A stretch of DNA of 64,000 nucleotides, from the NCBI GenBank assembly GCA_964017065.1, contig OZ024789.1, positions 11,660,914 to 11,724,913 on the forward strand, given 5' to 3'. The position numbers and the translations under genes are program-made. The DNA comes from Haliclona indistincta. Taxonomy: Eukaryota > Porifera > Demospongiae > Haplosclerida > Chalinidae. Numbering within the stretch: the stretch's first letter is position 1; each line of letters begins with the position of its first letter. Below the pieces are notes generated by a model. The model saw only the letters and a list, made by a program, of their open reading frames with translations. It had not been told where the DNA came from and searched no databases. Below, in pieces: positions 11,901 through 20,386 of this stretch.

Positions 11901-14900
11901 ATTTGCATGCTGTACAAATATTCAGCTTTGCTCAGGCTTGACCCACAATGTTTTGCATTCACTAATAGGCAAAAGATCTGTCCAGACAGGTCCTTGTCTG
12001 GTGTCCTCATAGTTTTTGTGGAAGGATGGATTTAAAGGTGGATTGAGCAATAGAATCACTATGAATATCATTATCACTGCCATTATTATTGCTGCTGTAC
12101 ACAGGTCCTGCAAACAAGGGTGGTACTAGTCACCGCCCCTTTTGAAATCCACCCCTAAAGTTGGAGTCAACATACAGTAGTCTGACTCTGCAAGTAAAGG
12201 TAGTCCAATTCAGTTGAGCGTTAGATGCTCCTTCTTGTTGTCGTGGGCTCCTGCAAGTGTTGCCTCTTCCTACTTACTTGAATAGAGAAAATCTGATCTG
12301 AAAATGGCTACTACAACTCCTACGCTTAATCGAGAAGAATGGGAGAAAGCAGTTTGCGCTTTGTTTACTAATGTTCAGCTCTATGGCAAACTGCATCCTC
12401 AAGTTGAGGGAATTAAGCAAATCCTACAAAATGGACAAACCCATGAAGAAGAAGAAAATTGGTATTATAACCCTAGTGTGACGGCTTTGTACGAAATGTA
12501 CCCTGAAGGCGTGATTGCGAGAGTGTTTTTTACTGAGGAGAAGCATGCAGAGGCGAAATTTTTGGAAAGCCGCTCAGTGGAAGAGCATCTGCGCTCAGTG
12601 GAAGAGCATCTGCGCTCAGTGAAAAGGCATCAGTGCTCGATGGAAGAACGTCAGCGCTCGGTGGAAGAGCATCAGCAGTCAGTGGAAAAGTATCAGCACT
12701 CAGTGAAAGAGCATCAGCGCTCGGTGGAAAAGTATCAGCGCTCAGTGGAAAAGTATCAGCACCCAGTGCATAGTATTGGGTTGAACTACTCACCTTGCAC
12801 TATTCCAGGTCACAATTGTGCAATGGAGATTGTAAAGAAGTACAAAGGCACGAATGATAAACCTGAGATACATTTCAGTCAGGTATATATAAACAAGAGG
12901 AAACAAAAAGATGAAAAAGAAGGCATCAGGCTTCTTATACAGAATGGTTTTATATTGAACGTTTTGGATACAGAACCGATATTTCAATACTTGCTAAAAC
13001 AAGCTCCTGATGATGAGCTAAGACGTCAACTAAAGCGAGCATATGAATCAACCGTTGGCCCTCGTTTTAAGCGTGACGAGGATACTCGAGAATTCCTTGC
13101 AAAGCCATGTTTCAGCGAACTTTCAAGACCAACTGCAACAACAGTGAATGATGACGTAGGTCCCTTGGAAGACAAAGTGGCAAGTTTGGATATCAGGGAT
13201 CAGTTAGAGAATGGTGCTTACGAAACGACTAGGAAGAAAAACGAATCTGCAGAAAAACAGAAACAAACTGGCCGAGAAAAAATTGACAAAAAAGTTGTCA
13301 AAGGAAAAACTGCCAAGAAGAACTGAACAAGAAATATAATTTTCAGTAAAGAACTGAACAAGAAATTTAATTTTCAGTAATGTTTATCTCATAATCCAGA
13401 TAGTGACCTTACATAGTTTACCAAACACTGCAATTACAGCATGTTCAGTTTTGCACTTTTGCAATCTAATTATTACAATAATTATTTGTTTATTCTTTAC
13501 TTAGACCATACCACGTGACTTCCGACCAATCAGATCGCTCAAAAAGTGTGCATTAAATAGCTTAATGCACACTTTTATTAATGCACCTCGTGGATTAAGT
13601 TCTTAATGCACACTTTTATTAACGCGCACTTTATTAATGCACACTTTTAGGTAAACAAAGTGAACAAAATAGCAAGCACTCGGTCGGAAAGTCACCTGGT
13701 ATGGTCTAAAACGTTTAGACCACACTAGGCGATGCATTACGCGATATAAAGCACTCGGGCGTGCTCAATAACGGTCTCGAACGCGTGATAATGCACTCGC
13801 CTTCGGCTCGTGCATTATCAACGCGTTCTCGACCGTTATTGACCCCACCCTCGTGCATTATATCGCGTAATGCACCGCCTAGTGTGGTCTAAATATTACT
13901 TATACACTATTATTGCATTATATTATGCTAAAACTTTAATCACACTAGTTAAATTTTGTGGAATTGTTCACAAATTTGAATTCTTTTTGCTAGTGAGTAG
14001 CAGCACTTGCCCATTCCCAAAGACACTTTAAAATAGAAATTTGACATAACAAAGATACATAATTTTATTAGCCCGTAATCATTAGAGAGTTTAGATACAC
14101 GTTTATTTGCACTAACGGGCAATGCTGACGTCAGAAATTAGCTCATGATCCACCGTTAACCCCAGCCTCGCGTTCAATTTTCCCGTTTACAATGGCTGGC
14201 TCCTGGTTTCCTCATATGGTTTTCAAAGACTTCTCGCTTCTCTCGTCTAGCTTTCCTACACGTTTGTTACAAGCTAGCACAAAGGCACATGCTTTAGGTT
14301 TCTGTTCTTGTGTGTTTTACGTGTGCCTACAAAATACTGTGCGCGCTACAGTGTTGTATACGTACACGACTAGATTGCCTTCTTCGCGTGTACACAAGTT
14401 ACAAGATAAGCGGTGACGTCATTGAACCAGCCGTTGACATTCAGCCGTGTGGAGTGAACGGCTAACTAAAACTCTCCATTGCCTAGCAGCAGTGGTAATA
14501 ACTTACTGTACACCAAGTTTGTAAAGTCAGTCTTAACAAGACAATTAAGAAGAGTGTCTAACCACAGATACCCGTAGAAACACGTGACTACCGGTGTGAA
14601 TCAAAGTCGCATGTGAGAAGACATCATAGATTTTTAAATAATTATCTAGACTATAAGTGGAGACCTCAGAAAGTGGAGTGAGATTAAAGGATTGGAGTGG
14701 AGACAGCAAAATTAAAGCTTGTTCACAAGATTATCTCATGTGAAACCTCACCAGAAGTCAGTTATTATACACAGTGTTGCTAGGGGCATCAGAGGTTCAA
14801 CACACTTCTTAATTATATACCCTTGGTCTTAACTAGCTTACTTTTGTCCCAAGAGGTGCATCTGGCAGTATCCGAAGCTGTGCAGCATCATTGAGGGCCA

Positions 14901-16357
14901 TATGCTCTCACCGTGCAGCTCACACTGTAGCCACTCCCACAGACAGGTCATGTGACGATGAATCAGACGAACACAATACCGAGCACAGTACTCATCGATT
15001 ATGTACATCTCACCAGGAGAAGAGAACCCCTGGACAAGGGAGGGAGAGGGTGAGGGAGTGGGTGGGTGAGAGAGGGAGTGGGTGAGAGAGTGAGAGAGTG
15101 AGAGAGGGTGGGTGAGAGAGGGAGGGAGTGAGAGAGGGTGGGTGAGAGAGGGTGGGTGAGACAGGGTGGGTGAGAGAGGGAGTGTGTGAGAGAGGGAGTG
15201 AGTGAGTGAGGGAGTGGGGGAGTGAGGGAGTGGGTGGGTGTATAAGTGAGTGATTGAGTGAGTGAGATGAGTGAGTGAGTGAGATGAGTGAATGAGTGGA
15301 TGAGTGAGTGCAGTAGTCTCTCTCTCACTCTGCTGAACAATGGCTGCTGTAGTCTATAGTTCAGGACAGCATGGAATAGTTTAGTGAACAACACATTGTG
15401 TGGCAGTAAACAGGAGTCCATGGATACCACCTCCTCTAGACCAAGCTTCTGAACAGCACTCGACCATCCTACAAGAGAAAGGAGAAGTAAATTCTGTACT
15501 AACACTATCATTACACTTGCTACACATTAATTTTACACTCAAGTAAAATTTTGGACAATTTTTATAAAACGATGTCAAAATTTTCTATGCCTATGGTACA
15601 CAATTGCAATCTTCACGAGTTCACGTACCAGTTGTTGTGGTCTTCGCCTCTCCACTCATATCCACTTCTTCTTGCTCCTGTGGTTTCACCGCCTGTCCAG
15701 TAGCTCTGGCTAACCACTTCACCCAGTTCTCTCTCTCTTGGGTCGTCTGACATCCGAACGTGATCTCCTGACCTTGCTGCTCCGGTATCAGGATAAACCA
15801 GAACAGGCCCTTCAACTCATCTGGTGCTTGACAATCTAGACATAACATACAGTATAGCAAGATTCACTCAATCAGGACTAGTGTCTGCTATAGAGCAGTA
15901 ACTCAGTGGTTTGTTGTGTACAGTATAAAGCAAGATTCACTCAATCAGGACTAGTGTCTGCTATAGAGCAGTAACTCAGTGGTTTGTTGTGTACAGTATA
16001 AAGCAAGATTCACTCAATCAGGACTAGTGTCTGCTATAGAGCAGTAACTCAGTGGTTTGTTGTGTACCATAGCATGCTTTATACTTTTCGCTATAGCAAT
16101 GCAAAAATCACTGACATTTCAAACTGTTCCATGAACACAAACCATAAGAAAAACCTGAGGAAAACAGTATAGAATTGACTATACCTTTCTTGTGGTATTC
16201 AACCATCCATCCATCAAGTGTGATGAAGTGTTGAGGAGTGGATTCACGAGGCTGGTAGTGACAGAGAACGAACTTGAACTGAGTGAGTTGAGTGAGAGTG
16301 AAGAACCTCTGCTTGCGCTGTTTGAACATAGTGGAGCTGTAACTATACATGTACCTG

Positions 16358-16389
<32 letters not shown>

Positions 16390-16485
16390 GGAGGGAGAGG
16401 GAGGGAGGGAGGGAGGGAGGGAGGGAGGGGGAGGGAGGAGGGAGGGAGGGAGGGAGGGAGGGAGGGAGGGAGGGAGGGAGGGAGG

Positions 16486-16529
<44 letters not shown>

Positions 16530-19500
16530 GATATGACCAGGCTGTGCTGCTACCATAAGCTACTGAGATCAAGCACACACGACCAGGCTGTGCTGCTACC
16601 ATAAGCTACTGGGATCAAGCACACACAACCAGGCTGTGCTGCTACCATAAGCTACTGGGATCAAGCACACACGACCAGGCTGTGCTGCTACCATAAGCTA
16701 CTGGGATCAAGCACACACGACCAGGCTGTGCTGCTACCATAAGCTACTGGGATCAAGCACACATGACCAGGCTGTGCTGCTACCATAAGCTACTGGGATC
16801 AAGCACACACGACCAGGCTGTGCTGCTACCATAAGCTACTGAGATCAAGCACACACGACCAGGCTGTGCTGCTACCACAAGCTACTGGGATCAAGCACAC
16901 ACGACCATAAATAAGATATTTAAAAGTTGACCACACCTACCCACAGCGGCGAATGCTTGCTGGTTGCTCCAGGAAGGTGCTCACTCTCAACCTAGCTATC
17001 ACCGGACCTCCCCCACTATCTCCTCCTTTAGTGACCTCCAGTAAATCTGATCGTTCTGCTGTTGAGGGATGCACCGTTTGGACCATCTGGACAAGAAAAT
17101 TGAAAAATTTAAATACCTATATAGTGCTTTATCTCCGACTAGTGTTTTGAAATTTCAATACCTTATCTGATAATTAGAGTACATATGGTATCTCACGTAC
17201 CTTGCCGATCACCTTATCGTCTTTCAGTAGTGACTGCACCGGTGTGCGTAAGGAGTAGCGCACCTGAGGAAGAGGGCTGTTGGTCGTGAACTGACCGCTC
17301 TCCTCGAACCTGTGAAAGGAGGCGTGTCAGTGGGCATGAATTAGAATAAACTAGATTCAAATATTCACTCACGTTACTTGTCTATTGTAGACGTCAACAG
17401 TATCGGTAGCACGAGCTTCATTAGGTCCATCGACCAGCTATGGACAGAAACCGAGTTGCATGAAAAGTGACAATTTTTTGAGAAAATTTCTCAACTTACT
17501 TCGAATACTACAAAAAGTTGTTTTCGTTCAAGAGCGTTGCTAATGTCAGTAGCCGATTCCACTGTAACCTGTCATTTCGGAATTTCACATTTTCCCATAA
17601 TTAGAACATTACGGAATCACGCACCTTCACTTTTTGAGAGAATTGGAGATCGCTCTTACTCACGTGTGTACTCCCGGAATCTGTTGATCCTTTCTTTCGT
17701 CCGATCATGTGCCTCGGACTGTGGTACTGAGCACTCGAGAGTGATGCTTTCTCTAAATTATCGGTGAGTTGCTTCACAGCACGTCTCTGTTCATCATACA
17801 GGATCTCAGAGAGCACCTTCCCTTCGTTTTCACAAGCAGGTAGCTTTCGCTGCACGAGAGTAAGAGTGAGTGAGTGAGTGAGTGAGTGAGTGAGTGAGTG
17901 AGTGAGTGAGTGAGTGAGTGAGTGAGTGAGTGAGTGAGTAAGTGAGTGAGTGAGTGGGTGAGTGAGTGGGTGAGTGGGTGAGTGAGCGAGTGAGTGGGTG
18001 AGTGAGTGAGTGGGTGAGTGAGTGAGTGAATGAGTGAATCAATGAGTGAGTCGGTNNNNNNNNNNNNNNNNNNNNNNNNNNNNNNNNNNNNNNNNNNNNN
18101 NNNNNNNNNNNNNNNNNNNNNNNNNNNNNNNNNNNNNNNNNNNNNNNNNNNNNNNNNNNNNNNNNNNNNNNNNNNNNNNNNNNNNNNNNNNNNNNNNNNN
18201 NNNNNNNNNNNNNNNNNNNNNNNNNNNNNNNNNNNNNNNNNNNNNNNNNNNNNNNCACCTACCCACAGCGGCGAATACTTGCTGGTTGCTCTAGGAAGGT
18301 GCTCACTCTCAACCTAGCTATCACCGGTCCTCCTCCACTATCTCCTCCTTTAGTGATCTCCAGTAAATCTGATCGTTCTGCTGTTGAGGGAGGCACTGTT
18401 TGGACCACCTGGACAAGAAAATTGAGAAATTCAAATACCTAGTGCTTTACCTCCGATTAGTGTTTTGAAATTTCAATACCTTATCTGATAATTAGAGTAT
18501 ATATGGTATCTCACGTACCTTGCCGATCACCTTATCGTCTTTCAGTAGTGACTGCACCGGTGTGCGTAAGGAGTAGCGCACCTGCGGGAGAGGACTGTTG
18601 GTCGTGAACTGACCGCTCTCCTCGAACCTGTGAAAGGAGGCGTGTCAGTGGGCATGAATTAGAATAAACTAGATTCAAATATTCACTCACGTTACTTGTC
18701 TATTGTAGACGTCAACAGTATCGGTAGCACGAGCTTCATTAGGTCCATCGACCAGCTGTGGACAGAAACCGAGTTGCATGAAAGTGACAATTTTTTGAGA
18801 AAATTTCTCAACTTACTTCGAATACTACAAAAAGTTGTTTTCGTTCAAGAGCGTTGCTAATGTCAGTAGCCGATTCCACTGTAACCTGTCATTTCGGAAT
18901 TTCACATTTTCCCATAATTAGAACATTACGGTATCACGCACCTTCACTTTTTGAGAGAATTGGAGATCGCTCTTACTCACGTGTGTACTCCCGGAATCTG
19001 TTGATCCTTTCTTTCGTCCGATCATGTGCCTCGGACTGTGGTACTGAGCACTCGAGAGTGATGCTTTCTCTAAATTATCGGTGAGTTGCTTCACAGCACG
19101 TCTCTGTTCATCATACAGGATCTCAGAGAGCACCTTCCCTTCGTTTTCACAAGCAGGTAGCTTTCGCTGCACGAGAGTAAGAGTGAGTGAGTGAGTGAGT
19201 GAGTGAGTGAGTGAGTGAGTGAGTGAGTGAGTGAGTGAGTGAGTGAGTGAGTGAGTGAGTGAGTGAGTGAGTAAGTGAGTGAGTGATTGGGTGCATGAGT
19301 GTAGGTATTCCTCCACACATAAGTACTCCAGTACTGCAATGCACACGCCATAGTATGGAGGACATGTATACTAGCAATCACTGTATATTGATATGCTTTC
19401 CTCCTAACACAAACATCTGACATTCCATCAACAATGTCCAACAACAAGGTGCTGACAATAACAGCATTCAGAAAGGATGATAGATGTGCTGGCTATCAGT

Positions 19501-20194
19501 ATACATGACATGATACATGTAGTACAACACATGTCCAAATCATGTACCATGAAAGGCAAGTTCAAATGTTGAATTTCGTGTTAGACATGCATATTTTAAT
19601 TAGTATTGTGTAGGGACTCAGTTTCTCCCCCACCTTGTTTATCAACTCATTCCTTCTCTGCAGCTCTTTTCTCACAACATCTTCCTGTTCCTCTACGTTA
19701 CTCAACTGAGAGAGGAAGAGAGAAAATTCAATACTAGTTGACATCATCGCTGTGCACTAAGCAGTGTCTCACAAGGCGTCTCCTGGAACCCAGGCAAGGA
19801 GCTCACAGGAGTACTGACTGTGCCTCCCACTGCAGGTGTGGGCAGTCCCACCTGAACCTCTAGTGGTCAGTGAGAAACAGCCAGAGCTACCATGCAGTAC
19901 TCAGGCAGTCAACAAATTCATCTCAAAGGAACTTAGTAACAGTAAAAGGGACACTTACATTACTTCCTACCTGGTGCTATGTCATAAACAAATTAGCTAC
20001 CACATGCTCAACAGTAAACACTGCTAGCATGTGTATGCAGGCTTGTGTGTGTATGCTATCGTATGGGTTCTTTTGCCTTTTTAATACAAAACAGTATTGC
20101 ACACCAAAAATGTCTTAGCTGTGACTGTATTTGAGTGCTACTGCACTTATTGGGTAAGAACTGATAGTAAACAAAAACAAAAAATAATGATTGA

Positions 20195-20247
<53 letters not shown>

Positions 20248-20342
20248 AGGGAGGGAGGGAGGGAGGGAGGGAGGGAGGGAGGGAGGGAGGGAGGGAGGGA
20301 GGGAGGGAGAAAGAGGGCGAGGGAGGGAGGGAGGGAGAGAGG

Positions 20343-20386
<44 letters not shown>

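Larger units (their letters stand above)
16931..19181 (-). repeat. Tandem duplication of CADPS exons 4-8 across an assembly gap
   Basis: 16931-17860 and 18256-19180 are nearly identical, including five exons, their introns and the adjoining (GTGA)n array. Differences are scattered single bases and small indels. The 200-N gap (18056-18255) lies between them. Reading through literally, the last exon of the first block (146 nt, ends in phase 2) would join the first exon of the second block (starts in phase 0), which breaks the frame. Either one block is an unresolved second haplotype placed in tandem, or one block is skipped or non-functional. Confidence 0.85.

Noticed and set aside
16535..16908. 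Regular direct repeats resembling a CRISPR array
   Set aside because: The 46-bp units are contiguous with no unique spacers, and the DNA is nuclear with spliced genes. It is a minisatellite. The same applies to 26096-26515 and 26971-28064.
17830..18317. Frames crossing the run of N
   Set aside because: Translations of unknown bases.
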